11,300 bases of DNA from Spirochaetales bacterium. Lineage in GTDB: Bacteria > Spirochaetota > Spirochaetia > Treponematales > Rectinemataceae. This document shows positions 1-6,848 of this stretch, piece after piece. The DNA lies in contig JADLKI010000011.1 in assembly GCA_015657395.1 (NCBI GenBank), positions 146,677 to 157,976 of the forward strand, given 5' to 3'. Every line of letters starts with the position of its first letter. The first letter of the stretch is position 1. A program made the translations under genes and the position numbers. The notes below the pieces were generated by a model. The model saw nothing but the letters and a program-made list of their open reading frames with translations. It had not been told where the DNA came from and made no database searches.

Positions 1-1572
1 GGGATCGATCATGCCGACGGCGCCCAGGTAGATCAGGTCGTTTTCCGCCGACTCGCCCAGCACTTCTTCTCCGTCCGAAAGCGGGCGCCAGGCCGCTCCC
101 AGCACGCGCAGGGCCTGTGCGGCCATGGCATCGGAAGATGCGAGAATGGATGAGCGGGCATCATCATCGAGGGGAAGTTCCCTGCCGTCCCGATAATAGT
201 GAGTGCATTTCCCCAACAGCCTGTCGACGGCGCCCTTCGTCATGATGAAACGCTCCCCCTCCCTCTCGTGGACGGTGCTCATCATTTTCCGCGCGGAGTC
301 GAAGGGAACCTCCCCGATCCGGGGTGCCGCGCGCAGAAGGCCGGCCTGTTCTACGCCGTGTTCCTTCGCGAGTTCGAGCAGCGCGATTTCGGTGGGATCG
401 CCGGTCGACACGGCGCCGATCGTGGCGTCGTTGCAGAGCGCCATGGCCTCGAGCAGAAGCCTGTGCGCTTTCCGCGAAGGATCGAGTTCCGCGGCAGTGC
501 CGGCAAAACCGTCCGAAGCGAAGGCCGTCACCGACATCTTGTTGCGCGTCAGAGTGCCTGTCTTGTCCGAACAGATCATGGTCACGGAACCCAGCGTCTC
601 GACCGCGGGCAGCCTGCGGATTATGGCCTTCTCCTTACTCATGAGCTGGACGCCTATCGCGAGGACTATCGTCACGATGGCGGGCAGACCCTCGGGGATC
701 GCCGCAACCGCAAGCGACACCGAGGTGAGAAAGAGTTCGAACACGCTTCCCTTCGCGATGACGCCATACCGTATCAATTCCTCGCCAAGCCCCAGCAGGA
801 ACATGAAGCCGCAGAGAATCAGGATGCCAGTCCCGAGCTTTTTGCCAAAATCCTCCAGTTTCTTCTGAAGCGGCGTAGCCTCTTCCGGTTCGGCCTCGAT
901 CATCTCGGCGATGCTCCCCAGCACCGTATCCATCCCCGTAGCCACGGCGATACCCCGACCGCGGCCATACGTGGCCGTTGTGGAGAGGTAGCCCATATTG
1001 AGCCTGTCGCCGAGAGATGTTTCCTCTTCGGCCACGAAAGATTTGTCCTTTTCGACCGGCACGGATTCTCCCGTCAACGAAGCTTCCTCGACTTTCAGGT
1101 TGATGGCTTCCGTCCATCTGAGATCACAGGGGAGAAGACGACCGGCGTCTACGACAACGAGATCGCCGGGGACGACTTCTTCGGCCGGTATCTCCATCTG
1201 CGTGCCGCCGCGGACAACAAGGGCCCTGGGAGACGAGAGCTTTTTCAGCGCCTCTATGGCCTTTTCGGCTTTGGATTCCTGTATGACCCCGACTATGGCG
1301 TTGATGAGGACGACGATGAGAATGATCACGGCGTCGGAGACCTCTCCGAGGAGGATGGAAATCACGGCAGCGGCTATCAGGATGTAGATCAAAAAATCGT
1401 TGAACTGCTCAAGAAACCGGCGGAGAAGGCTTTTCGGCTTCTTGCCGGCCAGTTTGTTCGGGCCATACACCTCAAGACGCCTGCCCGCTTCTTCTGAGGT
1501 CAGGCCGACCTCGGCGTTCGCCTTGAGCTCATCGAGTACCGATTCAATAGTCCCTGCATGCCATGACTTCAT
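1..1572 (-). CDS. P2A-type cation-transporting ATPase (Ca2+/Mn2+ pump), N-terminal 524 residues; 3' end outside the window
   Basis: This is an integral membrane pump that uses ATP to move a divalent cation out of the cytoplasm. Visible in order are the N-terminal cation-ATPase domain (about residues 1-70), TM1-TM2 (about 58-97), the actuator domain with TGES at 167-170, the TM4 ion-site motif PEGLP at 293-297, the phosphorylation motif DKTGT with Asp336, the ATP-binding KGA at 446-448, and a terminal GMIDP where the hinge begins. The AAIPEGLP context is that of SERCA-like P2A pumps. The later GDGxND motif and TM5-TM10 lie beyond the edge; family members are about 850-950 residues. The ATG at 1572 follows GGAGGG at 1576-1581 and precedes a typical N-terminus. 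A yybP-ykoY riboswitch lies directly upstream, so Mn2+ export is a likely role; Ca2+ remains possible. The gene has its own promoter and is not joined to the tRNA upstream. Confidence 0.93.
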   Translation of the reverse strand, partial: MKSWHAGTIESVLDELKANAEVGLTSEEAGRRLEVYGPNKLAGKKPKSLLRRFLEQFNDFLIYILIAAAVISILLGEVSDAVIILIVVLINAIVGVIQESKAEKAIEALKKLSSPRALVVRGGTQMEIPAEEVVPGDLVVVDAGRLLPCDLRWTEAINLKVEEASLTGESVPVEKDKSFVAEEETSLGDRLNMGYLSTTATYGRGRGIAVATGMDTVLGSIAEMIEAEPEEATPLQKKLEDFGKKLGTGILILCGFMFLLGLGEELIRYGVIAKGSVFELFLTSVSLAVAAIPEGLPAIVTIVLAIGVQLMSKEKAIIRRLPAVETLGSVTMICSDKTGTLTRNKMSVTAFASDGFAGTAAELDPSRKAHRLLLEAMALCNDATIGAVSTGDPTEIALLELAKEHGVEQAGLLRAAPRIGEVPFDSARKMMSTVHEREGERFIMTKGAVDRLLGKCTHYYRDGRELPLDDDARSSILASSDAMAAQALRVLGAAWRPLSDGEEVLGESAENDLIYLGAVGMIDP

Positions 1573-1608
1573 AGACCCTCCAGATCGTACCTGTTGTGCT
1601 CCGAATAC

Positions 1609-1657
1609 AAAAAAAGACCTTCGTCCCGAATCCCTAAAGATACGGAACGAAGGTCTT
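1609..1657 (-). terminator. Intrinsic terminator forming the riboswitch expression platform
   Basis: An 11-bp perfect stem (1647-1657 with 1614-1624) is extended by a few more pairs past a mismatch and is followed on the minus strand by seven T (1609-1615). The 5' arm contains AAGACCTTCGT, which overlaps the aptamer's conserved GCAAGACC and its P1 3' strand. P1 and the terminator therefore cannot form together. The ATPase start codon lies about 37 nt beyond. This is the arrangement of an ON switch: ligand-stabilised P1 blocks the terminator. Confidence 0.88.
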
Positions 1658-1750
1658 GCTTTCTCGTTGCATGAGCGAAAGACCGGAACGTGCTCCCGCA
1701 CGATCGTCCTGACGATCTTTCTTCCGCGCCGCGGACAAGCTACTCCCCTT
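1650..1750 (-). ncRNA. yybP-ykoY family riboswitch aptamer (Mn2+ sensor)
   Basis: Read on the minus strand, the leader holds the signature segments of the yybP-ykoY family in order: GGGGAGTAGC (1739-1748), TCGTCA (1710-1715) and GCAAGACC (1652-1659). Helices fit between them. AAGG at the 5' end pairs with CCTT at the 3' end (P1); TCCGC/GCGGA closes a three-base loop; GAAAGA pairs with TCTTTC; CGTGC/GCACG closes a GGGA tetraloop; and a short CTC/GAG hairpin precedes GCAAGACC. In this family Mn2+ docks two helical arms together and stabilises P1. The element lies about 80 nt 5' of a P-type ATPase start codon, a known target class. The family call comes from matching remembered consensus elements, without a covariance-model search. 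Confidence 0.9.
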
Positions 1751-1760
1751 GCAGAGAGTA

Positions 1761-1790
1761 ATAATACTTGTGTCCCACGGGCATGGTCAA
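1761..1790 (-). promoter_or_regulatory. Sigma70-like promoter for the riboswitch-ATPase transcript
   Basis: TTGACC (-35, 1785-1790) and TATTAT (-10, 1761-1766) are separated by 18 nt on the minus strand. The predicted start at about 1753-1755 lies a few bases before the first base of the aptamer, so the transcript would begin with the riboswitch. The promoter sits just after the tRNA terminator, giving the pump gene independent control. Confidence 0.72.
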
Positions 1791-1820
1791 GGTTCGAAAC
1801 CGCAATTTCCCACAAAAGAA

Positions 1821-1855
1821 ATAAAGAAAGGCCCGGATCTGTTCTCCGGGCCTTT
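1821..1855 (-). terminator. Intrinsic terminator after tRNA-Lys
   Basis: An 11-bp perfect stem, 1845-1855 with 1827-1837, has a 7-nt loop (1838-1844). It is followed on the minus strand by a T-rich stretch (TTTCTTTATTTCTTTT). It lies 13 nt past the tRNA 3' end, which leaves a short trailer for processing. Confidence 0.85.
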
Positions 1856-1867
1856 ACCTGTCGATGT

Positions 1868-1940
1868 TGAGCCGCCCCAGGATCGAACTGGGGACCCACG
1901 CCTTAAAAGGGCGTTGCTCTGCCAACTGAGCTAGCGGCCC
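1868..1940 (-). tRNA. tRNA-Lys, anticodon UUU
   Basis: A 73-nt cloverleaf folds completely. The acceptor stem is GGGCCGC/GCGGCTC with one G-U pair. The D arm is GCTC/GAGC. The anticodon stem ACGCC/GGCGT closes the loop CTTTTAA, giving anticodon TTT. A 5-nt variable loop is followed by a T arm CCCAG/CTGGG with loop TTCGATC. The discriminator base is A, as expected for lysine tRNAs. CCA is not encoded (the trailer begins ACA), so it must be added by tRNA nucleotidyltransferase. A promoter with a perfect TTGACA lies upstream and an intrinsic terminator downstream, so it can be a single-gene unit. Confidence 0.97.
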
Positions 1941-1961
1941 CCGACTCTGTCGCGGGTTGTA

Positions 1962-1990
1962 ACACTAGCGGAAATGGCCGGAAATGTCAA
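1962..1990 (-). promoter_or_regulatory. Promoter for tRNA-Lys
   Basis: A perfect TTGACA (1985-1990) and a weaker -10 TAGTGT (1962-1967) are spaced by 17 nt, with a predicted start near 1955, about 15 nt before the mature tRNA 5' end. The -35 box lies only 15 nt past the stop codon of the upstream barrel-protein gene. Confidence 0.65.
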
Positions 1991-2005
1991 GAATCCGCAT
2001 GTTGC

Positions 2006-3160
2006 TCAAAATCGGATCGCAGCCTGCACCATTATGCCTGTCCGCCCTATCGTCTGGTCTCCGACACTGACAGGCTCGGTGAACATGGCGGCATTCACTT
2101 CCAGGATCCACAGATCCAACCCCGCCCCAAACGATACATAGCCCTGGTTATAGCCGACACGCAGCGCGAGGAACCTGAGCAGTGTTATCTCGGTGCCTAT
2201 GTGCAGCTTGGAGGGCGCCGACTCGATATCGGAAAACAGTGATATGGGATCGTCGGCCTCGGCAAAAAATGACGCCGACAGCAGAGATCCTGGATTCAGT
2301 TTGAGCGATAGGCCGGCCGTGTATACCGGCGAAACAGAATAATAGTCAGAACCGCCCAAAGGAACCATGCAGGCATTTGCGATCCCTTCTATGGTAGATT
2401 CGCTCATCGCAAATCTGTCGGCCAGATCGCGCACCATAAAGCCGAGCCCGAGAGGGCCGAAGGACAGGGTCGCACCGGCGTCGACGGAGAGGCCGAAACC
2501 TCCTATCACTTTGTTCGGATAGATGAGAGTGTAGATATCGGAGCCCGTCATGACAGCTTCGGCGAGAGGGTCAAAGGCCCAACCGCCGGACGATGTCTCC
2601 ATGCGATAATAACCCCGCACGCTCGCGCCCACATCGAGTTCAAAGGCTCCGAAACGGATCGGCCATGCCATTCCCAGCACCGCATTCGTCTGGCTCCGTA
2701 TTCCCAGCGTAGAATCCGACAGTCCGCTTCCGCTGACCACCGCATCCGTTATCGAGGTCACTCCGAGCCCCATTCCGTCCCCCGTCCAACCGAATCCGAG
2801 GTATTCCCCGCCTCCGAACCCATTCTCGTCGATGAGCCCATCGAGTATCGACTTGGTTTCGTCGTGGCTCTTCCCGCCGTTCAGCACGGCAAAAATATTG
2901 TCGATATTGTGGGGAGTGGGTCGTATGTAAACCCACGTGGACGAATCCAGGAGCGTGAGCGACTTTTTATTCGCAAGCCCTGCCGGATTTCCCCAAAGCG
3001 CGCCATAACCCTCTGCAAACACCAAGGATGAGCCGCCCATTCCCATCGAGCGAGCGTCCTTCGGCAGAAGGTTTGTCAGGCTGGATTGGGCAAATCCGGA
3101 AATCGAACATAGGGCGGCGAAGACAGCAACAGCTGCCAGTCGCCCGTGGCGCACAATCAA
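2006..3160 (-). CDS. Outer-membrane beta-barrel protein, UPF0164/PorV-FadL-like (paralog 1)
   Basis: The 384-residue product begins with a Sec signal peptide (hydrophobic core about residues 8-21, likely cut after Ala24). The mature N-terminus has the family signature DARSMGMGG (35-43) followed by NPAG (58-61), as in UPF0164 and PorV/FadL-like outer-membrane proteins. The rest alternates short hydrophobic and glycine-rich strands and ends in AAIRF; a terminal Phe fits BAM-dependent assembly. The start is TTG at 3160, chosen because GGAGG (3167-3171) lies 6 nt upstream; a GTG two codons later has worse spacing. A terminator separates it from the paralog before it. Spirochaete relatives are thought to act as FadL-type channels for hydrophobic nutrients or as structural barrel proteins; the substrate here is unknown. 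No terminator is evident between its stop and the tRNA promoter. Confidence 0.85.
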   Translation of the reverse strand: MIVRHGRLAAVAVFAALCSISGFAQSSLTNLLPKDARSMGMGGSSLVFAEGYGALWGNPAGLANKKSLTLLDSSTWVYIRPTPHNIDNIFAVLNGGKSHDETKSILDGLIDENGFGGGEYLGFGWTGDGMGLGVTSITDAVVSGSGLSDSTLGIRSQTNAVLGMAWPIRFGAFELDVGASVRGYYRMETSSGGWAFDPLAEAVMTGSDIYTLIYPNKVIGGFGLSVDAGATLSFGPLGLGFMVRDLADRFAMSESTIEGIANACMVPLGGSDYYSVSPVYTAGLSLKLNPGSLLSASFFAEADDPISLFSDIESAPSKLHIGTEITLLRFLALRVGYNQGYVSFGAGLDLWILEVNAAMFTEPVSVGDQTIGRTGIMVQAAIRF

Positions 3161-3166
3161 TGAGGT

Positions 3167-3171
3167 CCTCC
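3167..3171 (-). promoter_or_regulatory. Shine-Dalgarno deciding a TTG start
   Basis: GGAGG on the minus strand lies 6 nt before the TTG at 3160. There is no ATG at a usable distance, so this site supports a non-ATG start for the barrel gene. Confidence 0.75.
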
Positions 3172-3188
3172 GTCTACACTATGCGTTC

Positions 3189-3218
3189 ATTTAATGTATC
3201 GGAAACAATGCCACACAA
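3189..3218 (-). promoter_or_regulatory. Weak candidate promoter for barrel paralog 1
   Basis: TTGTGT (3213-3218) and TTAAAT (3189-3194), 18 nt apart, lie between the upstream terminator and the TTG start. Both boxes are imperfect. A promoter is expected here because the terminator at 3236-3271 cuts the gene off from its neighbour, but the exact boxes are uncertain. Confidence 0.35.
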
Positions 3219-3235
3219 TATTCACAAAATCTTGC

Positions 3236-3271
3236 AAAAAAAGCCGCCGGCATTCAGACGCCGGCGGCTTT
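3236..3271 (-). terminator. Intrinsic terminator after barrel paralog 2
   Basis: A 12-bp GC-rich stem, 3260-3271 with 3240-3251, has an 8-nt loop and is followed on the minus strand by seven T in a row (3236-3242, partly within the stem). It lies about 44 nt past the stop at 3315 and should end the lipoprotein-barrel transcript. Confidence 0.9.
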
Positions 3272-3314
3272 CGTGTCTACACAGGCCCCCTGAAGCAGGA
3301 AGCCCCTGCGAATT

Positions 3315-4478
3315 CTATCTGCCTAAGCGGATGGCGGCCTGTACAGAGAGACCGCTTCTCCCTTTATCCCCGGGATAGGCTCCCAGCTCTTCGGTGAAGA
3401 TGGCGGCGTCGATCTCCAGGAATGAGAGGTCCAGGCCGGCACCTACACTGTACCAGCCCTTGTTCAGGCCTCCGCGGATATTGATGAAATTAAGCAAACG
3501 GATCTGCGCGCCCGCGTGCAGGGAAGTGAGGAGGTCTGCAAGAATATCGCTGCTGCTGAACAGCGCTATGGGATCATCCACTTCCGCGTACACACTCGGC
3601 TCAAACTTTGTATTCTCAAAGAGCCGTAAGCCCAGGCCCGCAGTGTAGGTTGGAGTGAGGGCGGCGGCCGTCGTCCCGGAGAAAGGCAGTGCGCCGAGAC
3701 CCTGATTCTGGACATCGTCCGAGGTGAATGATCCAACATTGAATGCCAGGCCGAAATTACGGGCCGTAAAGCCGAGCATGACAGGCCCGATGCCGGCGAC
3801 GAGTCCCGCATCAGCCGCAAAGCCGTAACCGCCCAGAAAATCGAGAGTAGGAATACTGTTGTTGGCCATGTAATCGTTGAGGAGGGTGCCGAAGGGCCAT
3901 CCCGTCGTCGGATCCGACTGAACACGGTAGAATACGCGGCCATCGGCGCCGATTTTGATCCACACCGGGCCGATGTCTATGGGATATGCAAAACCGATTA
4001 TGCCGTTCGCCTGGGTGGCGCTGACCAGTTTCGAACCGAGGAGGGAATCGCCGGAAGCCACTTCGTCGGTTACGAGGGTGACACCGACGGCTATGCCTTT
4101 CTTGCCGACCCAACCGCCTCCTACTGAGGCGCCGGCGCCCAGACCATTGTTGCTGACCATCCAGTCGCCGACCCAGTTTATGATCTGCGTATCGGTCGCG
4201 CTCCCGTCGATTATCTGCCGTACTCGCCCCAGATTCTCAGAGGTGGGAGCCAGATATGCCCACGCGCTGACATCGGCGATCGTGAACGAGCTGGTCGCCC
4301 CTGCGAATCCGGCCGGGTTTCCGAAGAAGCTCGAGTACCCCTGACTGAATACTCGGAACGCCCCACCCATGCCCATGGAGCGCGCATCTTTCGGCATGAC
4401 CTCGGAAAATTGAATCTGTGCGGAAGCAGCCGCGAGAGCCGCTATCAACAATATGGTTATTAACGCTTTTCGTTTCAT
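3315..4478 (-). CDS. Outer-membrane beta-barrel protein, UPF0164/PorV-FadL-like (paralog 2)
   Basis: The 387-residue product has a clear signal peptide (hydrophobic core 5-18, Ala-Ser-Ala cut site after residue 20). The mature protein opens with PKDARSMGMGG (29-39) and NPAG (54-57), the same signature as the gene at 2006-3160. The two also share PxYTAGL, a DDPIxLFS segment in the last third, GAGLDL near the C-terminus and a final QAAIR, so they are paralogs by tandem duplication. This copy ends in RLGR, without a terminal aromatic residue. The ATG at 4478 has GGAG (4486-4489) 7 nt upstream. It starts 29 nt after the lipoprotein stop, so the two are very likely co-transcribed, and a strong terminator follows. 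Expected location is the outer membrane; ligand unknown. Confidence 0.86.
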   Translation of the reverse strand: MKRKALITILLIAALAAASAQIQFSEVMPKDARSMGMGGAFRVFSQGYSSFFGNPAGFAGATSSFTIADVSAWAYLAPTSENLGRVRQIIDGSATDTQIINWVGDWMVSNNGLGAGASVGGGWVGKKGIAVGVTLVTDEVASGDSLLGSKLVSATQANGIIGFAYPIDIGPVWIKIGADGRVFYRVQSDPTTGWPFGTLLNDYMANNSIPTLDFLGGYGFAADAGLVAGIGPVMLGFTARNFGLAFNVGSFTSDDVQNQGLGALPFSGTTAAALTPTYTAGLGLRLFENTKFEPSVYAEVDDPIALFSSSDILADLLTSLHAGAQIRLLNFINIRGGLNKGWYSVGAGLDLSFLEIDAAIFTEELGAYPGDKGRSGLSVQAAIRLGR

Positions 4479-4507
4479 ATATTTGCTCCTTTCGCGTTCC
4501 GGCTTTG

Positions 4508-5353
4508 TCAGCTTCCAATGCCGCTCAGTTGGGCAAGAACATCGCCCATGCCCGCTTCATTGAACAGGGTATAGAGCGTCGTACCCTCGGCTGTCAGGGC
4601 GGACATGTCCGGTGACGTCTGTATGTACTGATTCATGTCGATGGAAGAGGGATCCTCGCTATTTTTTATGTCTTCAACGAGGGCAGCCATGGCCTCTCCT
4701 ACAGTATCGTAATTAGACGTGTTGGGAGTGGCATCGCTGACGATCTCCGCGAGCAGAGCGGTCTGAGCGGCGCTCGCGACCACATCTGGATCGAGTGTGC
4801 TGCCATTCGTGCTGATGTTTGCGGCAAGATTGTCGTAGTCGGACGTCATCGTACCGAGATTATTGATGATATCGGCCAGATTGTTAGTGTCCGGCAGAAG
4901 GACGTCGATGATGGCCGCGAAGTCGACATTACCGCCTTCATCCATCTGGTTGCTGAGCTGCTCTATGACGCTTCCCGCCGATTCCGTGATGTTGGTCACG
5001 ATGTCATCGGCTCCGTAATCGGCGAGCTTGATGCTGATGAGAAGTGTCTGGGACTGCTGTACCTCCTCGGGAGTCGAATCTGGATCAGTGGCGGTCGCCT
5101 CAAGCTTCGCCATCACCGTTGTCTTTGTGTCGTCATCGCTTAGGACTGTATCGATGAAAGTGCTCGAAACGGAACCGGAAGAAACACCCGATTCCTCAAG
5201 AAGGGCCGCCGTATCCGCGCTCTTGAGCTTCTCCGCGCTCGGCTGCCCCCAATTCGCCTCTTTAAAGACATTGCCAATCAGTGCATCGCAGCCGCTGAAG
5301 AGCAATATGAAAATTGCCAATAGTGCCGCATATGCGCCATATCTTCTTCGCAT
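4508..5353 (-). CDS. Predicted lipoprotein of unknown function
   Basis: The 281-residue product has a basic N-terminus, a hydrophobic stretch (about 7-19) and a lipobox FSGC with Cys22, so it should be lipidated and anchored facing the periplasm or on the cell surface. Asp follows the lipidated Cys; in enterobacteria this retains lipoproteins in the inner membrane, but spirochaete sorting differs. The mature part is acidic, rich in Ala, Asp, Ser and Thr, has no further Cys, and reads as mostly alpha-helical without recognisable repeats or catalytic motifs. I do not recognise a family. ATG at 5353 follows AGGAGG (5360-5365) with 6-nt spacing. It is the first gene of a two-gene unit with the barrel protein at 3315-4478, so a partner or assembly role for that barrel is a reasonable guess. 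Confidence 0.82.
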   Translation of the reverse strand: MRRRYGAYAALLAIFILLFSGCDALIGNVFKEANWGQPSAEKLKSADTAALLEESGVSSGSVSSTFIDTVLSDDDTKTTVMAKLEATATDPDSTPEEVQQSQTLLISIKLADYGADDIVTNITESAGSVIEQLSNQMDEGGNVDFAAIIDVLLPDTNNLADIINNLGTMTSDYDNLAANISTNGSTLDPDVVASAAQTALLAEIVSDATPNTSNYDTVGEAMAALVEDIKNSEDPSSIDMNQYIQTSPDMSALTAEGTTLYTLFNEAGMGDVLAQLSGIGS

Positions 5354-5410
5354 AAAAATCCTCCTAATAAAGTCTCCTGTAAAGCCTACTTTTACCAGAA
5401 AACACTATTT

Positions 5411-5440
5411 ATAGTAACCATTGTAGTGCAGTTTCGGCAA
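5411..5440 (-). promoter_or_regulatory. Candidate promoter for the lipoprotein-barrel operon
   Basis: TTGCCG (5435-5440) and TACTAT (5411-5416) are 18 nt apart on the minus strand in an AT-rich pocket of otherwise GC-rich DNA. The -10 box overlaps the small palindrome ACTATAAATAGT. The leader to the ATG at 5353 would be about 50 nt. Confidence 0.55.
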
Positions 5441-5473
5441 AAATCAAGAAAAAACGAGGAGTATTCGGCGTTT

Positions 5474-6829
5474 TTAGGCCGTTGCGGCCCGATATGCCGT
5501 AATTTCAGCGTGCCTGCTCCTCGATTCCTCCTGAATCACGATCCTGACTGCCCCGCCCGGGGGAATATCGCCATTTCCATTGCCGATGATCTCAGCCTTA
5601 AGATAATTCTCGGTCGTTCCGATAATTCGCGGGGCGTCGGCAGTCTCGTGCTCGACGACCATCTCGACTTCGCGGCCGAGCCAGCGCCCGATGTAGGCAG
5701 CTTTGCCGCGACCGGCCAGCGCAAGGAGACGCTCGACACGGGCGCCGGCGACGCGTTCGGGAACATGCGGCCTCATGGCCGCGGCGCGCGTGCCGGGTCT
5801 CGGGCTGAAGGGGAACGCATGAATCCACGCAAAATCGAGTTCGGACAGTAGGCTGAAGGTGCTCTCGAACTCGGTCTCGGTTTCCCCCGGGAAGCCCGCG
5901 ATGATGTCGGCCGCAAGGAAGGGGTCGTCGCGGACCGCGCGCAGCGCCTGCACGGCGCGGCGCACCTCTTCGGCTCCGTAGGGGCGGGCCATGCGGCGGA
6001 GGGTATCCGTGCATCCCGCCTGCACCGAGAGGTGCATGTGAGGCCGTACGCGCGGGTTGGCAAACGCCGCGAGAAGGGCATCGTCGACGCGTTCGGGCTC
6101 ATAGCTGGAAATCCTGAATTTGATGGAACTCGTCTCCTCAACCAAAAACGAGAGGAGCCCGGAAAAATCGAAGCCGTCGCTGCGGTATTGCGCGAGGTTG
6201 ACGCCCGTGAGCACGACCTCGGCCTTCCCCGCCTCTTCGAGCCTGCGCACACGCGCCAGCGCTTCCCGGGCAGGCAGTGAAACCGAGGGTCCGCGGGCGA
6301 GGCAGACCCGACAGAAGCTGCAGCGATTGTTGCAGCCATCCTGGACCTTGAGGGCCGGACGGGAGTGCATCGCGAACCGCTCGGGATGAAAGGCGAAGCG
6401 GTCCAGCGAGGATGTATCGCCCCGAAGCTCTGCCTGCCATTCGAGCACGGCGTGGAACAGCTCCCCGTGGCCCTGCCAGTTGTCCGACAGCCACCGCGCA
6501 AGCGAGAGCAGGCTCGCCTTCAGGTCTCCGGATATGACGATGACCCTCTCGCCGAGGGCGGTGAGCGCGGCGGGTTCCATCTGCGCGTAGCAGCCCGTCG
6601 CCACGACGACCGCATGAGGCACTCTGGCGAGTGCCGCCCGAATGTCGTGCCGCGCCTTCTGCTCGGCCTTGGAGGTGACGGTGCAGGTGTTCACCACATA
6701 GAGATCGGCAGGGACGTGGAACGGCACAATCTCCGCCCCCGCATCGAGGAATTTGTCTGCCACGGATTCGGTTTCGAGCTGGTTGAGCTTGCAGCCCAGA
6801 GTCTGAAAGGCGACGCGCAGGAGTGTCAT
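5474..6829 (-). CDS. mtaB: tRNA (N6-threonylcarbamoyladenosine(37)-C2)-methylthiotransferase MtaB
   Basis: This radical-SAM enzyme adds a methylthio group to t6A37 in ANN-decoding tRNAs, making ms2t6A. The 451-residue product has the three parts of the family. The UPF0004 domain has cluster cysteines Cys13 (LGCKLNQ), Cys49 (NTCTVT) and Cys80 (ATGCYAQ). The radical-SAM core has C-x3-C-x2-C at Cys166, Cys170 and Cys173 (GCNNRCSFC). A C-terminal TRAM-like RNA-binding stretch covers about the last 65 residues. LGCKLNQ and NTCTVT point to MtaB rather than MiaB or RimO. ATG at 6829 is preferred over an in-frame ATG at 6895 because family proteins begin just before the LGCKLNQ motif; the earlier start would also overlap the TPR gene. 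The Shine-Dalgarno is poor (GGGAG about 11 nt away) and the start lies 19 nt past the upstream stop, so coupling is likely. It is the last gene of the run from comEC. Confidence 0.92.
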   Translation of the reverse strand: MTLLRVAFQTLGCKLNQLETESVADKFLDAGAEIVPFHVPADLYVVNTCTVTSKAEQKARHDIRAALARVPHAVVVATGCYAQMEPAALTALGERVIVISGDLKASLLSLARWLSDNWQGHGELFHAVLEWQAELRGDTSSLDRFAFHPERFAMHSRPALKVQDGCNNRCSFCRVCLARGPSVSLPAREALARVRRLEEAGKAEVVLTGVNLAQYRSDGFDFSGLLSFLVEETSSIKFRISSYEPERVDDALLAAFANPRVRPHMHLSVQAGCTDTLRRMARPYGAEEVRRAVQALRAVRDDPFLAADIIAGFPGETETEFESTFSLLSELDFAWIHAFPFSPRPGTRAAAMRPHVPERVAGARVERLLALAGRGKAAYIGRWLGREVEMVVEHETADAPRIIGTTENYLKAEIIGNGNGDIPPGGAVRIVIQEESRSRHAEITAYRAATA

Positions 6830-6848
6830 AGAGATCGGGTCTCCCGCA

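Noticed and set aside
199..1497. Long open frame on the plus strand (432 codons) opposite the ATPase
   Set aside because: It is antisense to a P-type ATPase with all catalytic motifs intact. The translation is His/Arg/Asp-rich with no recognisable domain, as expected for a shadow frame in GC-rich coding DNA.
1562..2005. Possible T-box or other amino-acid leader because a tRNA and a terminator lie together
   Set aside because: The tRNA folds as a complete tRNA-Lys with its own terminator, and the second leader matches yybP-ykoY; no T-box sequence (TGGNACCGCG-like) is present.
5449..5475. A/T-rich hairpin AAAAACG/CGTTTTT after mtaB, considered as a terminator
   Set aside because: The stem is mostly A-T, has a 12-nt loop and overlaps the stop codon; too weak to call, although a T-run follows on the minus strand.
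6825..6848. Seven-codon ATG mini-frame between the TPR gene and mtaB, considered as a leader peptide
   Set aside because: It has no ribosome site of its own, no attenuator structure is visible, and such short frames arise by chance.
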